NCBI RefSeq assembly: GCF_002838065.1
Contig: NZ_PIZU01000004.1
Coordinates: forward strand, 87,759 to 151,758
Direction of reading: 5' to 3'
From: Mycobacterium hubeiense
GTDB taxonomy: Bacteria > Actinomycetota > Actinomycetes > Mycobacteriales > Mycobacteriaceae
Length of the DNA: 64,000 nucleotides
This document shows positions 1 to 9,063 of the stretch, one piece after another (position 1 is the stretch's first letter; each line of letters starts with the position of its first letter). A program made the position numbers and the translations under genes. A model generated the notes under the pieces. The model was given only the letters and a program-made list of their open reading frames with translations, was not told the origin of the DNA and ran no database searches.

Positions 1-798
1 CTCGATGAAGCGCCAACACAGATCGACGTCCTCACCGCAGGACAGCGTCTCGTCGAATCCGCCGACCTCGTTGAGCACCGTGCGTCGGCAGATGATGGCC
101 GCGCTGGGCACGTAGGACACCGTGCCGTAAGGCACCACCGGCGCTTCGCGTTGACCGAGATCGAGCGATGAGCGCACCGCCTCGTACCGCGCCACCAGGT
201 TGTCGGCCCGTCGCAGCCCGACGATCCTCGGCGCCACCAGTGCGACGGCCGGATCACAGAAATGGCCGAGCAGCGCCTCGAGCCAGCCTCGCCGGGGCAC
301 CACGTCGGAGTCCAGGAACGCGACGAAGTCGGTGTCGCAGGCCGCCAGCCCGGTGTTGCGTGCGGCCGCGGGACCCCGGCTCTGGGCGTGGCGCAGCACC
401 TGGACGTCGCAGTGCACACCCGCGAAGTCGGACAGCGCAACCGGCGGCGTCGAACCGTCGTCGACGACGATGACACGCAACCCGCGCAGCGTGGCGACCA
501 GCCGTTGCGCGCCAGAAGTGTTGTTGCGCACCGGGATAACGACCGTCACGTCGCGGTAGGACGGACCGCTGGGCGGACGCGGATGCGCGACGGTGGCATC
601 GAGCAGCGTGCGGGCCAGCTGTGCCGACAGCGCGTCGTGCACCTCGAGCCGCCCGCCGTTGAGCATGGTCTGCGCGGCCGGAGCCAGGCGCAGCAACCGG
701 GTGGGTGAACCGCCGAGCAGAGCCGAGCCCTCCCCGAGAACCTTCACCCGGCGATCCACCTGAACGGCGAATCCGTCGGGTAGTCGCGGTCCAGTCAT
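1..798 (-). CDS. mftF: Mycofactocin glycosyltransferase MftF (3' part outside window)
   Basis: The frame opens at ATG 798-796 ([10 protein letters not shown]...) and stays open to the left edge, so only about 266 N-terminal residues are seen. A short N-terminal domain is followed by a family 2 glycosyltransferase fold: the strand VTVVIPVRN, then VIVVDDGS, then the acidic FLDSDVVP and later [18 protein letters not shown]. MftF is known to add a beta-1,4-glucose chain to premycofactocin. The start overlaps the mftE stop by ATGA (795-798), so the two are probably translationally coupled. The missing C-terminal part should carry the rest of the catalytic and membrane region. Confidence 0.93.
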   Translation of the reverse strand, partial: MTGPRLPDGFAVQVDRRVKVLGEGSALLGGSPTRLLRLAPAAQTMLNGGRLEVHDALSAQLARTLLDATVAHPRPPSGPSYRDVTVVIPVRNNTSGAQRLVATLRGLRVIVVDDGSTPPVALSDFAGVHCDVQVLRHAQSRGPAAARNTGLAACDTDFVAFLDSDVVPRRGWLEALLGHFCDPAVALVAPRIVGLRRADNLVARYEAVRSSLDLGQREAPVVPYGTVSYVPSAAIICRRTVLNEVGGFDETLSCGEDVDLCWRFIE

Positions 799-1544
799 AT
801 GAGCATCCCGTCGCGGTCAGGTCGCCATCGCCGCACCCGATCCGCGCAGCCGTTGACCATCTCGGCAAATATACGCGCGCCGGCCTCGGCGGTGGCCGTG
901 GTGGGGTCACCGAGCACGCCGAGGGCGCTGACCGCCGCCACACCGCCGCGACGCATCTGTGGCATCAGCTCGGCCAGGGGCGCGGTGTTGCCGGGCAACC
1001 GCTCGTCGGCCCACACATCGGTTGGCGAAATATGTAGCAATACAGACGTTTCGGTGTGCCCGGCGTGTGCATCGGCGTTCGCGACGCTGCAGGAGCACCA
1101 TCCGACGTCGCGTCCCTCGTATCGAAGCAAAGCCGCCGCAGCGCCCAATGCCTCGACATTTCCACCGTGCCCATTGATGAACACTAGGCGCGATGCCCAT
1201 CTCGCCGCCGACCGGCCGAATTCCACCAGCAAAAGCCGAAGAGCGGAGGTTCCGATGGATACGGTGCCCGGGAAGCTCTCGTGTTCGCCGCTGGCGCCAT
1301 AGTTGATCGCAGGCGCGACGAGCCAGTCGGAGCCCTCCGAGCGCTCGGCGGCCAGCCGGTCAGCAACCGCGTGACCGACCGCCGTCGCGATCCGGGTGTC
1401 GGTGTCTAACGGCAGGTGGGGTCCATGTTGTTCGGTGGAACCTACCGGGACGACCAACGTGGGGGACATACTGTGTAGCTGTCTCGACGTTGAGTTCCCA
1501 AGTTCGTTTGGGAAAGCCACTCGCCGATGGTAAGCCGAATTCAC
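795..1544 (-). CDS. mftE: Mycofactocin precursor peptide peptidase MftE
   Basis: Creatininase-family metallopeptidase of 249 residues that cuts the modified MftA peptide to release the C-terminal Val-Tyr-derived core. Visible metal-binding motifs are [16 protein letters not shown] near the N-terminus, [16 protein letters not shown] and AGHTETS. The frame is open further upstream, but the family start VNSAYHRRV fits a GTG at 1544; homologues begin with the same NSxYHRRV sequence (from memory). A Shine-Dalgarno sequence before this GTG is weak. The stop overlaps the mftF start by four bases. About 134 bases without a gene separate it from mftD. Confidence 0.93.
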   Translation of the reverse strand: MNSAYHRRVAFPNELGNSTSRQLHSMSPTLVVPVGSTEQHGPHLPLDTDTRIATAVGHAVADRLAAERSEGSDWLVAPAINYGASGEHESFPGTVSIGTSALRLLLVEFGRSAARWASRLVFINGHGGNVEALGAAAALLRYEGRDVGWCSCSVANADAHAGHTETSVLLHISPTDVWADERLPGNTAPLAELMPQMRRGGVAAVSALGVLGDPTTATAEAGARIFAEMVNGCADRVRRWRPDRDGMLI

Positions 1545-1678
1545 CTGGCGTGCGCCAATTGTTGGCCGATACGTAGGATTTGATTTTCCGAGGGTTTCCG
1601 CGACGCCCTGACGCCCGACCCCGTTAGCCCCTTGCGCCACGCCCGTACCACCGTGTGCTCGGCTGCCCAGCGGATGGG

Positions 1679-2872
1679 TCAGGATTGCGGGTCGGCAGGC
1701 ACCCCGAGCGCCCGGGTGAACCCAGGCGGCACCAAGACGTCGCCAGCAACCAGATCGTGGACCGACGCGCGGCCCAATCCCATCAGTGCCGAGTCGATGC
1801 CGCCGCGCAGTACGTCGAGCACGTTCTCGACACCGGCCTGTCCCTCGGCGGCCAGCCCCCACAGATACGCCCGCCCGATCATGACCGCGCGCGCACCGAG
1901 CGCAAGCGCCTTGACGACGTCGCTGCCGCGGCGCACGCCACCGTCCAGCAACACCTCGACCTGATCGCCCACGGCGTCGGCGATGGCCGGCAGCGCGCGG
2001 ATCGACGCGGGTGTGCCGTCGAGGTTGTTGCCCCCGTGATTGGACACCGAGATCGCCGAAACACCCGCATCCACAGCACGTTTCGCGTCATCGATGCGCA
2101 TCACGCCCTTGAGCATGAACGGCCCGCCCCACAGTTCGCGCAGCCACGCGATGTCCTCCCAGGTGGGCGGCGGCGTGCCCATCCACTCCCCGTAGGCGTT
2201 GAAGAACGGCGGGCCGGGTTCGCCCTTGGCTGCTTGGTTGGGGACCCGCAGGTTGGGCGGACGCAGCGTCTTGCCCCATTGCCAGAGCCACCGCGGCTTG
2301 GTGAGGGCTTCCGGCAGCATCCGCACGATGGTCGGCAGGTTCATCTGCTCGGGGATCTTCGGGCTGCCCCAATCCCGGCCGTGCGAGAAGCTCCAGTCGG
2401 TCGTGACGATCAGACCGACCGCGCCGGCCGCTCGGGCGCGCTCCACCCGCGCGGCGATGGCGTCGCGCCCACCCAGCCAGTAAACCTGGAAGAAGGTTTT
2501 GGGGTTGGCGGCGATGACCTCCTCGATCGGCTTGCTCGCGAAAGACGACAGGCCCATCGCGGTGCCACGCGCCGCTGCCGCCCGCGCGACAGCGACTTCG
2601 CCGTCTGGGTGCACCGCCTGCACGCCGGTCGGGGAGATCACGACGGGCAGTGAAATATCCTGCCCCATAACGGTTGTGGCGAGGTCACGCTTCTCGACGG
2701 CGCCCACCACGTGCGGCGCGAAGCCGAGCTCGGCGAACGACTCGACGTTGTCGGATACCGTGACGCCCTTCTCGCTGGCGGCCACCAGGGCGCCGTACAC
2801 CGACTTGGGCAGCCGTTTGCGCGCCCGCTCCTGGGCGATCGCCACCGTCTCGAACCACTTATCGCGTGCCAT
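1679..2872 (-). CDS. mftD: Pre-mycofactocin synthase MftD
   Basis: A 397-residue FMN-dependent alpha-hydroxy-acid oxidase family protein (older name lldD1). In the mycofactocin pathway it oxidatively deaminates the Val-Tyr-derived intermediate AHDP to premycofactocin, making the redox-active alpha-keto amide. Family marks are LPVVISPTGVQ and RAAAARGTAMGLSSFAS (flavin site), then the C-terminal SVSNHGGNNLDGTPASIRAL, VLLDGGVRRGSDVVKALALGA and MIGRAYLWGL phosphate-binding loops. Its ATG (2872) lies three bases after the mftC stop, so it is read in the mft operon. Confidence 0.95.
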   Translation of the reverse strand: MARDKWFETVAIAQERARKRLPKSVYGALVAASEKGVTVSDNVESFAELGFAPHVVGAVEKRDLATTVMGQDISLPVVISPTGVQAVHPDGEVAVARAAAARGTAMGLSSFASKPIEEVIAANPKTFFQVYWLGGRDAIAARVERARAAGAVGLIVTTDWSFSHGRDWGSPKIPEQMNLPTIVRMLPEALTKPRWLWQWGKTLRPPNLRVPNQAAKGEPGPPFFNAYGEWMGTPPPTWEDIAWLRELWGGPFMLKGVMRIDDAKRAVDAGVSAISVSNHGGNNLDGTPASIRALPAIADAVGDQVEVLLDGGVRRGSDVVKALALGARAVMIGRAYLWGLAAEGQAGVENVLDVLRGGIDSALMGLGRASVHDLVAGDVLVPPGFTRALGVPADPQS

Positions 2873-2875
2873 GAG

Positions 2876-4048
2876 TTAGACCGGACTTTCGTTGCAGAGG
2901 CGTTTCGGAGGCGTGGTGAGAAGCTTGAGCGCCACCGGACCACTTCGGGAGTGGTCCTGGCTGGGCCGGGGCTTGTCGCGCTCGCGGGCCAGCGCCGGAA
3001 CACCGTAGCCCTCAACGCATTCCGGGTCGGGACCGTCGAGCGGCAACCCGGTGAAGAACTTGGCCGCCATGCAGCCGCCGCGGCAGCTGTCGTAATGCCC
3101 GCAGCTGCCACAGGCGCCTGCCGACTGCGGCTCACGTAGCTCGCGGAACAGCGGCGCATTCTTCCAGACATTGTCAAAACCACCGTCGGACAGGATATTT
3201 CCCGCCAGGAAGCGGTCGTGGATGGCGAATGGGCAGGCGTACACGTCGCCGACCGGGTCGATCAGGCACACCACCCGGCCGGCGCCGCACAGGTTGAGCC
3301 CGGCCAGCGCGCCCGGCTCGCCCAGCCCGGACAGGTGGAAGAACGAGTCACCGGTCAGCACCCGCTCCCCCTTGGCGACCAGCCAGTCATAGAGCGTCAC
3401 CTGCTGCTCCGGGGTGGGGTGCAGCTCGTCCCACACATCGGCGCCGCGTCCCGACGGTCGCAGCCGGGTGATCCGCAGTGTGGCGCCGTAACGCGCTGCC
3501 AGATCAGCGAATTCGTCCAGCTGGTCGACGTTGTGCCGAGTGACCACCACCGAGATCTTCGCGTCCTTGAACCCGGCCGCAGCCAGGTTCTCCAGTGCCC
3601 GGGTGGCCATCGCGAAGGACCCCGCGCCCCGCACCGCGTCGTTGACCTCCGCGGTGGCGCCGTCGAGGGAGATCTGGACGTCGACGTAGTCGCTGGCCGC
3701 CAACTTGGCGGCCACCTCCGGGGTGATGCGCACACCGTTTGTGGAGAACTTGACGCCGACGTGGTGCGCGGTGGCGTAGTCGACCAGCTCCCAAAAATCA
3801 GGCCGCACAGTGGGTTCTCCGCCGCCGATGTTCACGTAGAACACCTGCATGCGTTCGAGTTCGTCGATGATGTCCTTGCACTGCTGGGTGGACAGCTCAC
3901 GGGGATCACGCTTGCCCGACGAGGACAGGCAGTGCACGCAGGCCAGATTGCATGCGTAGGTGAGCTCCCACGTCAAGCAGATCGGCGCGTCGAGACCGTG
4001 TTCGAACTGCTCGACGAGTCGGGGCACGGGGGCTGTCGCCGCTGTCAT
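2876..4048 (-). CDS. mftC: Mycofactocin radical SAM maturase MftC
   Basis: A 390-residue radical SAM/SPASM enzyme that decarboxylates and crosslinks the C-terminal Val-Tyr of MftA, bound to its partner MftB. The 4Fe-4S SAM motif is C33-x3-C37-x2-C40 (CNLACVHC), followed by the GGEPT motif. A C-terminal SPASM domain carries the auxiliary cluster cysteines (CGAGRVVC, YACPF, CGSCGHYDSC, GGC, and a late PDPEC). The longer upstream frame is rejected because the ATG at 4048 overlaps the mftB stop by ATGA and begins the conserved MTAATAPVP sequence. Confidence 0.96.
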   Translation of the reverse strand: MTAATAPVPRLVEQFEHGLDAPICLTWELTYACNLACVHCLSSSGKRDPRELSTQQCKDIIDELERMQVFYVNIGGGEPTVRPDFWELVDYATAHHVGVKFSTNGVRITPEVAAKLAASDYVDVQISLDGATAEVNDAVRGAGSFAMATRALENLAAAGFKDAKISVVVTRHNVDQLDEFADLAARYGATLRITRLRPSGRGADVWDELHPTPEQQVTLYDWLVAKGERVLTGDSFFHLSGLGEPGALAGLNLCGAGRVVCLIDPVGDVYACPFAIHDRFLAGNILSDGGFDNVWKNAPLFRELREPQSAGACGSCGHYDSCRGGCMAAKFFTGLPLDGPDPECVEGYGVPALARERDKPRPSQDHSRSGPVALKLLTTPPKRLCNESPV

Positions 4049-4344
4049 TGCGTCTCCTTGATCACCAGCATTTGGGACTGGGCCAATACGCCCAGCGCGT
4101 GCAGGTACGGCGCCTGCTGGGCGTCGTCGATTCCCGCAGCGCGGCAAGCGGATCGAGCGTCGGGGTGGTCATCGAGAGACTTGACCACCTCGACGATCGT
4201 CCGATTCTTCAGGAACGACAGCTTGCGCGTCCCGAAGTGATACAGCAACGCCCCGAACGGCTCCGGGCGCACCGCCACCTGATGGTGCAGCCGCCAGCGC
4301 AGGTCGGGGTCGAAGACGGCCGTTTGGGCCGCCGGCGCGGGCAC
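4045..4344 (-). CDS. mftB: Mycofactocin RiPP recognition protein MftB
   Basis: A 99-residue RiPP recognition (PqqD-like) chaperone that binds the MftA leader and presents it to MftC. The start is a GTG at 4344, two bases after the mftA stop, giving VPAPAAQTAVFDPDLRW. The conserved core PFGALLYHFGTRKLSFLKN and the C-terminal PYLHALGVLAQSQML match the family. The stop overlaps the mftC ATG by four bases. The two-base gap after mftA and the overlap with mftC argue for strict co-translation of precursor, chaperone and maturase. Confidence 0.95.
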   Translation of the reverse strand: MPAPAAQTAVFDPDLRWRLHHQVAVRPEPFGALLYHFGTRKLSFLKNRTIVEVVKSLDDHPDARSACRAAGIDDAQQAPYLHALGVLAQSQMLVIKETQ

Positions 4345-4346
4345 GG

Positions 4347-4442
4347 TCAGTAAACCCCGCACATACCGTCGATCGAGACCTCTTCCACCAGAGACTCGGT
4401 GACGAGTTCGGTCTCGGTCTCGACGTGCTGATTCGGCTCCAT
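4347..4442 (-). CDS. mftA: Mycofactocin precursor peptide MftA
   Basis: A 31-residue precursor starting [14 protein letters not shown] and ending in the invariant IDGMCGVY. The last two residues, Val-Tyr, become the mycofactocin core after MftC modification and MftE cleavage. An excellent ribosome site AGGAAGG lies eight bases upstream of the ATG at 4442. It is the first gene of the minus-strand mft operon and is divergent from mftR. Confidence 0.97.
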   Translation of the reverse strand: MEPNQHVETETELVTESLVEEVSIDGMCGVY

Positions 4443-4470
4443 GAACTGCACCTTCCTGTCGGACGGATCT

Positions 4471-4522
4471 CGACAATTGTGATCGAGGTCGCAATAATAT
4501 GGCATTGAGTGCCAGAACGGAA
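4471..4522. promoter_or_regulatory. Divergent mftA/mftR promoters with candidate MftR operator
   Basis: For mftA (minus strand), TTCCGT (4522-4517) and TATTAT (4499-4494) are separated by 17 bases. For mftR (plus strand), TAATAT (4495-4500) has CGACAA upstream (4471-4476). The inverted repeat TGGCA-N5-TGCCA at 4500-4514 lies exactly in the mftA -35/-10 spacer and touches the mftR -10 element. An 8-bp palindrome ACAATTGT (4473-4480) lies on the mftR -35 side. Assignment to MftR is inferred from position and from TetR-type symmetry. Confidence 0.6.
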
Positions 4523-4535
4523 GGGTGGGGTTGTC

Positions 4536-5144
4536 ATGAGGCCGGTTTCCACACACCGGGTGGGCCGGCGCCGCTCGACGACCTGGGACCACATCAGCAA
4601 TGTCGCGATCGATCTGTTCGCGGCCCGGGGCTTCGACGAGGTCAGCGTCGACGACGTCGCGCACGCCGCCGGAATCGCGCGTCGCACCCTGTTTCGCTAC
4701 TACCCGTCGAAAAACGCGCTGCCCTGGGGCGATTTCGACGCACACCTTCAGTATCTGCGCGAGCTGCTCGACCAGGTGGACGCGACGGTTCCGCTCGGCG
4801 CAGCTCTACGCGATGCGTTGTTGACGTTCAACACTTTTGACGAGTCTGAGACCGCCCGCCATCGCCAACGGATGCGGGTGATACTGCAAACCGCCGAACT
4901 GCAGGCCTATTCGATGACCATGTACGCCGGATGGCGTGACGTGATCGCTGCCTTCGTGGCGCGCAGGCTGGGGGTGAAAGTCGGCGATCTGGTTCCCCAG
5001 ACGGTGGCGTGGACGATGTTGGGCGTCGCGCTCTCGGCCTACGAGCACTGGCTGGCCGACGAGTCGGTGGCGTTGGCCGTCGCGCTGGGCGAGGCGTTCG
5101 ACATCATCGCCCGTCCCGGACTGGACGCACTGGAACGGCCGTGA
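4536..5144 (+). CDS. mftR: TetR-family regulator MftR
   Basis: A 202-residue TetR regulator, known to repress the mft operon and to respond to long-chain acyl-CoA. The N-terminal helix-turn-helix reads [23 protein letters not shown], and the conserved effector domain includes [22 protein letters not shown] and [18 protein letters not shown]. The ATG at 4536 is preferred over one at 4509 because it follows the purine-rich AAGGGTGGGG and gives the family N-terminus. It is transcribed away from mftA from overlapping promoters. Confidence 0.93.
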   Translation: MRPVSTHRVGRRRSTTWDHISNVAIDLFAARGFDEVSVDDVAHAAGIARRTLFRYYPSKNALPWGDFDAHLQYLRELLDQVDATVPLGAALRDALLTFNTFDESETARHRQRMRVILQTAELQAYSMTMYAGWRDVIAAFVARRLGVKVGDLVPQTVAWTMLGVALSAYEHWLADESVALAVALGEAFDIIARPGLDALERP

Positions 5145-5161
5145 GCCATAGCGTGACAACG

Positions 5162-5881
5162 CTATTCGTGCCACACCCTGGCCAGCGCCGACGGGCTCTG
5201 GGGGCGGAGCGGCTGGGTCAATACGATCGGCCCCTGCGCCATGAACCGCGGCGTGGCACCACGGTGCACGTCGGCGGCGTGCACGGTGAACGGGTGCACC
5301 AGGTACATATCGCCCGGTAGTCCGGTCGCGGTGACCTCCGGGCGGCCGGTGCTGGCGTCATCCACCAGTGGGCCCGACTCCATGAAGTCGACCGACTCCT
5401 CGCCGAGGACCTTTGCGACATCGCGGTGTGAGCCCGCCCGGATGCGTGTCGGCGCGTCGTCGGGACCGACCGCTGACAGCAGCGTCAATACCAACATGGT
5501 GTGCGGCCGGCCGCTGACGGCCCACGCATCGGCCGACACCGGCGTGTTGAGGTCGATGTGCCAGCCGCGGTCGTCGGCGGGCGGACTCACCGGGAATCGG
5601 ATCGGGATGTGTCCCAGCGCATTACGCGGCAGCCAGCCCGACTGCCCGCACAACTGATCCAGCGCGCTTGCCAACCGCGCGCTGCGGGCCAACTGGCCGA
5701 AGGGCCCCTCACCGGTCAGATCCGCCGCCCACACCACCGGCTGGGTCCACGACTCGGGCCGGTGCGGCGACAGCCCGATCTGCTTCCACAGCAAATCCCG
5801 CGCCGCGTCGGCAATACCGCGGGGAACCGCCTGCTCGAGCTTGACGAAACCGTCCCGGACGAACGCCTCGACATCGATCAC
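5162..5881 (-). CDS. Phytanoyl-CoA dioxygenase (PhyH) family protein
   Basis: A 239-residue Fe(II)/2-oxoglutarate dioxygenase-like protein. It starts FVRDGFVKLEQAVPRG, typical of PhyH proteins. The metal ligands are likely the HxD in WHIDLNTPV and a distal His in LVHPFTVHAADVH, followed by RFMAQGP with the 2-oxoglutarate-binding Arg. The GTG at 5881 is taken as start because the family similarity begins there; the frame stays open upstream without recognisable sequence. It converges on mftR and is divergent from the sigma factor. Its substrate is unknown. Confidence 0.8.
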   Translation of the reverse strand: MIDVEAFVRDGFVKLEQAVPRGIADAARDLLWKQIGLSPHRPESWTQPVVWAADLTGEGPFGQLARSARLASALDQLCGQSGWLPRNALGHIPIRFPVSPPADDRGWHIDLNTPVSADAWAVSGRPHTMLVLTLLSAVGPDDAPTRIRAGSHRDVAKVLGEESVDFMESGPLVDDASTGRPEVTATGLPGDMYLVHPFTVHAADVHRGATPRFMAQGPIVLTQPLRPQSPSALARVWHE

Positions 5882-5972
5882 GGCAACACACGATTGCGCA
5901 CTCCGCCCCCGGACTCCAATTATTTTCCGGCAACCCCGTCGGAGTTCGGGCCCGGATGGCGACGATAGGGGT

Positions 5973-6497
5973 GTGACGGCCGAACCGGATCGCGACGACG
6001 CGCCGCGGGCCCTGCTGGCGCTGTACGACGATGCCCTGCCGGTCGTGTACGGGTACTTCGTACGGCGCTGCGCGGACCGCAGCACCGCCGAGGACCTGAC
6101 GTCGGAAACGTTTCTGGCGGCGATGGATGCGGCCCGAAAAGCCGATCCACCGCCGATGACGGTGCCGTGGCTGATCGGCGTCGCGCGGCACAAGCTCGCC
6201 GACCACTACCGCCGGCGACACGACCGGTTCAGCGTGCCGGTCGCCGAGCTGCCCGAGCCCGTCGAACCCGAAGACGACTGGGACGCCGCGCTCGATCGCA
6301 TCGTCGCCGAGCGCGTGCTGGCCAAGCTGCCCGAGCAGCACCGGACCGTGCTGGCGCTGCGCTACATGGACGACTGCTCGGTGCCCGAATGCGCCGAGTT
6401 GATCGGCCGCACCGTACACGCGACCGAAGCGCTGCTGGTTCGCGCCCGCCGGGCGTTCCGAGCGCACTACCCAGGATCGGAAGGAGGGATGCCATGA
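5973..6497 (+). CDS. ECF-type RNA polymerase sigma factor
   Basis: A 174-residue sigma-70 family protein with region 2 (LYDDALPVVYGYFVRRC, then STAEDLTSETFLAAM) and region 4 (LPEQHRTVLALRYMDDCSVPECAELIGRTVHATEALLVRARR). The GTG at 5973 follows GATAGGGGT and is chosen over an upstream ATG, because residues before it have no sigma character. The stop overlaps the next gene by ATGA. There is no neighbouring anti-sigma factor; the coupled partner is a VOC protein. Confidence 0.88.
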   Translation: MTAEPDRDDAPRALLALYDDALPVVYGYFVRRCADRSTAEDLTSETFLAAMDAARKADPPPMTVPWLIGVARHKLADHYRRRHDRFSVPVAELPEPVEPEDDWDAALDRIVAERVLAKLPEQHRTVLALRYMDDCSVPECAELIGRTVHATEALLVRARRAFRAHYPGSEGGMP

Positions 6498-7786
6498 ACA
6501 ACAGCATCGATCCGCTGACCGTGCTGCATGGTGACGAACTTCCGGTCCAGCCCGATCCGGAATTCGCGGCGCGGCTGCGGTCCCGGCTGGAAACGGCCGT
6601 GAATCTGTATGAGTCCCAACCTGATCGAACCCGAGGAGTTGTCATGAGTGGCACCGAAACCGCCATCGCCGAACTCAACGAGCCCGCCGTGGCGGCGCCA
6701 TCGCCCCGGCCCGCGGCGCTGCCTTACCTCACCGTCGCCAACGCCCGTGATGCGATCGACTGGTATGTCGAGGCCTTCGGCGCCTCGGTGGTCGGGGAGC
6801 CGATCGTGATGGATGACGGCCGCATCGGCCACGCTGAGCTGGCGCTGGCCGGCGGTGTGCTCTACCTGGCCGACGAGTATCCCGAGCTCGGACTGAAAGC
6901 GCCAGTGCCGCAGTCGACTTCGGTGAGTCTGATGCTGCATGTGCCGGACACCGACACGGCTCTGGAGACGGCGCGGGAGAAGGGCGCCCGCGTCGAGCGC
7001 GAGGTGTACGAATCGTATGGCACCCGCAACGCCACGATCGTCGACCCGTTCGGGCATCGCTGGATGCTCAGCGGGCCCAGCACGGGTGCGGTGACACCGA
7101 TCCAGCACGGCGATGTCGGCTACGTGTCCGTGTGGACACCCGACGCCGATCGGGCCGCGGCGTTCTACGGCCATGTGCTCGGCTGGACCTACGACCGGGC
7201 CACCCATCAGGTCACCAACACCAAACAGCACATCGGCATCTATCCGGTGCCCGACCGACAGACGTTGCTGTGCTGCTACGCGGTCGCCGATCTTGCGGCG
7301 GCCCGGCAGGCGATCGAGGCCGGTGGCGGCCAGGCGGGCGAGGCGCAGGAGTTCGACTTCGGCACCGTGCTGGATGCCACCGATTCACTTGGCACGGCGT
7401 TCGCCGTCTTCCAGCCTGCGCCGGGCCAGCCGCGCCCGGAGCTGAACGGCGCTGGGCCGGGCGAACTTTCGTACATCACCTACGAAGTGCCGGATTCGGC
7501 TGCGTTCAAGGCGTTCTACAGCCGGGTGCTGTACTGGACGTTCGACCCCGGCCGCGTCGAGGACGGCTGGCAGATCGCCGAGACCCATCCGATGGCCGGT
7601 GTCGCGGGAGGCAGTGAACGCGCCGTGACTGTACCGATGTGGACCGTCGCCGATATCGACGCCGCCGTGGCGCGGGTTCGGGAGGCGGGCGGCACCGTCA
7701 TCCAGGCGCCGTCGCGGCAGCCGTACGGATTGATGGCCGAGTGCACCGACGACCAGGGTGCGCGCTTCTACCTCGGCCAGTTCTAG
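6494..7786 (+). CDS. Three-domain VOC (glyoxalase/bleomycin-resistance fold) protein
   Basis: A 430-residue protein. The N-terminal stretch IDPLTVLHGDELPVQPDPEFAA is seen in proteins encoded after ECF sigma factors (from memory). It is followed by three vicinal-oxygen-chelate modules: about residues 75-200 (YLTVANARDAIDWYVEAFGA to DPFGHRWML), 205-320 (GYVSVWTPDADRAAAFYGHVLGW) and 330-430 (ITYEVPDSAAFKAFYSRVLYW to DDQGARFYLGQF). The start overlaps the sigma stop by ATGA and has a strong AAGGAGGG site. An internal ATG 48 codons in is possible. The substrate is unknown; enzymatic or binding roles are both open. Confidence 0.83.
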   Translation: MNNSIDPLTVLHGDELPVQPDPEFAARLRSRLETAVNLYESQPDRTRGVVMSGTETAIAELNEPAVAAPSPRPAALPYLTVANARDAIDWYVEAFGASVVGEPIVMDDGRIGHAELALAGGVLYLADEYPELGLKAPVPQSTSVSLMLHVPDTDTALETAREKGARVEREVYESYGTRNATIVDPFGHRWMLSGPSTGAVTPIQHGDVGYVSVWTPDADRAAAFYGHVLGWTYDRATHQVTNTKQHIGIYPVPDRQTLLCCYAVADLAAARQAIEAGGGQAGEAQEFDFGTVLDATDSLGTAFAVFQPAPGQPRPELNGAGPGELSYITYEVPDSAAFKAFYSRVLYWTFDPGRVEDGWQIAETHPMAGVAGGSERAVTVPMWTVADIDAAVARVREAGGTVIQAPSRQPYGLMAECTDDQGARFYLGQF

Positions 7787-7839
7787 GCGATTTCGGCGTG
7801 ATAACCGGCGCTCGGCGCAGGAAATCACGCCGAAATCGC
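7787..7839. terminator. Bidirectional hairpin between convergent genes
   Basis: A perfect 16-bp inverted repeat, arms 7787-7802 and 7824-7839, encloses a 21-base loop. It begins right after the VOC stop codon and ends right before the reductase stop codon, so it fits a two-way terminator. There is no U tract, as is common in mycobacteria. The arm core GCGATTTCGGCG recurs at 15010-15064. Confidence 0.75.
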
Positions 7840-9015
7840 TCAGGGGAGGACGTCGGATATGGGTGCGCCCGCAGCGATCTTGGCGCGCGTCTTCATCACC
7901 TTGCCCGGCATCCCGCCGCCGACCACGCCCGTGACCACGCCGTCGCGCTCGAAGTAGGCCAGGAACTTACGGCCGTCGTCCTCGACGAGGTGCACGATGT
8001 CATCGGCCTGCGGCTCACCGAGGCACTGGATCTTGACGTCGTACTGATCGCTCCAGAAGTAGGGCACCGTGGTGGCGGCCGCCGTGTCCTGGCCCAGCAG
8101 CGCGGGCACCAGCACCCGCGCCTGATCGGCGACATTGCTCCAATGTTCAACGCGCACTTGGTGGCCGAAGGTGTTGCGCCACGATGCTACGTCGCCGATC
8201 GCCCACACATGCGGTGCGCTGGTGCGGCCCGCCGCATCGCAGACCACGCCGTTGTCCAGCTCGATGCCGCTGCCTTCGAGCCAGCCAGTCGCGGGATGGG
8301 AGCCGATGCCCACCACCACGAGATCGGCATCGAGTTCGGTGCCGTCGGCCAGCACCACCTTCTCCACCTGTTCGGCGCCGCGGACCTCGGCCACCCCGAC
8401 GCCGCACCGCACGTCGACGCCTTCGTCGCGGTGCAGCCGCGCCACCAGCGACCCGATCTGTTCGCCGAGCACGGACGCCAGCGGCGCCGGCTGCGGCTCC
8501 ACCAGGACGACGTCCACGCCCAGGCCGCGCAGGCTCGCCGCCACCTCGCAGCCGATGAACCCAGCTCCGACCACCACTGCGCGCCGCGCCGACTCGGCGT
8601 GTTTGCGCAGCGCCATGCTCTCGTCGTACGACCGCAGCACCCGGATCCCCTCCAGATCCGGGAACGACGGAATACGTTTGGGCACAAGGCCCGTCGCGAT
8701 GATCAGCTCGTCGTAGCCGAGCTGGCTGCCGTCGGCCAGTGTCAGCGTCTGCGCGGCGGTGTCCACCGACGTCGCCGCCTTGCCGAGCAGCAATGTGATG
8801 TCGTTCTCGGCGTAGAACTCGGCCGGCTTCAGCGTGACGTCGTCGGTCTCGGCGCGCAGTACCTCTTTGGACAGCGGCGGCCGGTCATAAGGCAGATGGT
8901 CCTCGTCGCTGACGATGGTGATCGGCCCGCTGTACTCCGAACGCCGCAGTTGCTCGGCGGTGCGCGCCGCGGCCAGACCGCCGCCGACGATGACGATGCC
9001 CCCTGATGTGCTCAC
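7840..9015 (-). CDS. NAD(P)/FAD-dependent ferredoxin reductase
   Basis: A 391-residue pyridine nucleotide-disulfide oxidoreductase of the BphA4/ferredoxin reductase type. The FAD dinucleotide fold IVIVGGGLAAARTAEQLR is at the N-terminus, with the conserved LPYDRPPLSKEVL. The second fold VVVGAGFIGCEVAASLRGLGVDVVLVE binds NAD(P)H. VWAIGDVASW is the C-terminal FAD motif and a C-terminal dimer domain follows. It starts at GTG 9015 and corresponds in position to M. tuberculosis Rv0688 (from memory). The electron acceptor, a ferredoxin or P450 partner, is not in this window. Confidence 0.9.
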   Translation of the reverse strand: MSTSGGIVIVGGGLAAARTAEQLRRSEYSGPITIVSDEDHLPYDRPPLSKEVLRAETDDVTLKPAEFYAENDITLLLGKAATSVDTAAQTLTLADGSQLGYDELIIATGLVPKRIPSFPDLEGIRVLRSYDESMALRKHAESARRAVVVGAGFIGCEVAASLRGLGVDVVLVEPQPAPLASVLGEQIGSLVARLHRDEGVDVRCGVGVAEVRGAEQVEKVVLADGTELDADLVVVGIGSHPATGWLEGSGIELDNGVVCDAAGRTSAPHVWAIGDVASWRNTFGHQVRVEHWSNVADQARVLVPALLGQDTAAATTVPYFWSDQYDVKIQCLGEPQADDIVHLVEDDGRKFLAYFERDGVVTGVVGGGMPGKVMKTRAKIAAGAPISDVLP

Positions 9016-9063
9016 GCGGCGTTTCTACACGATGCGCTGCGACGATGGTGCGCCACCCCCGCT

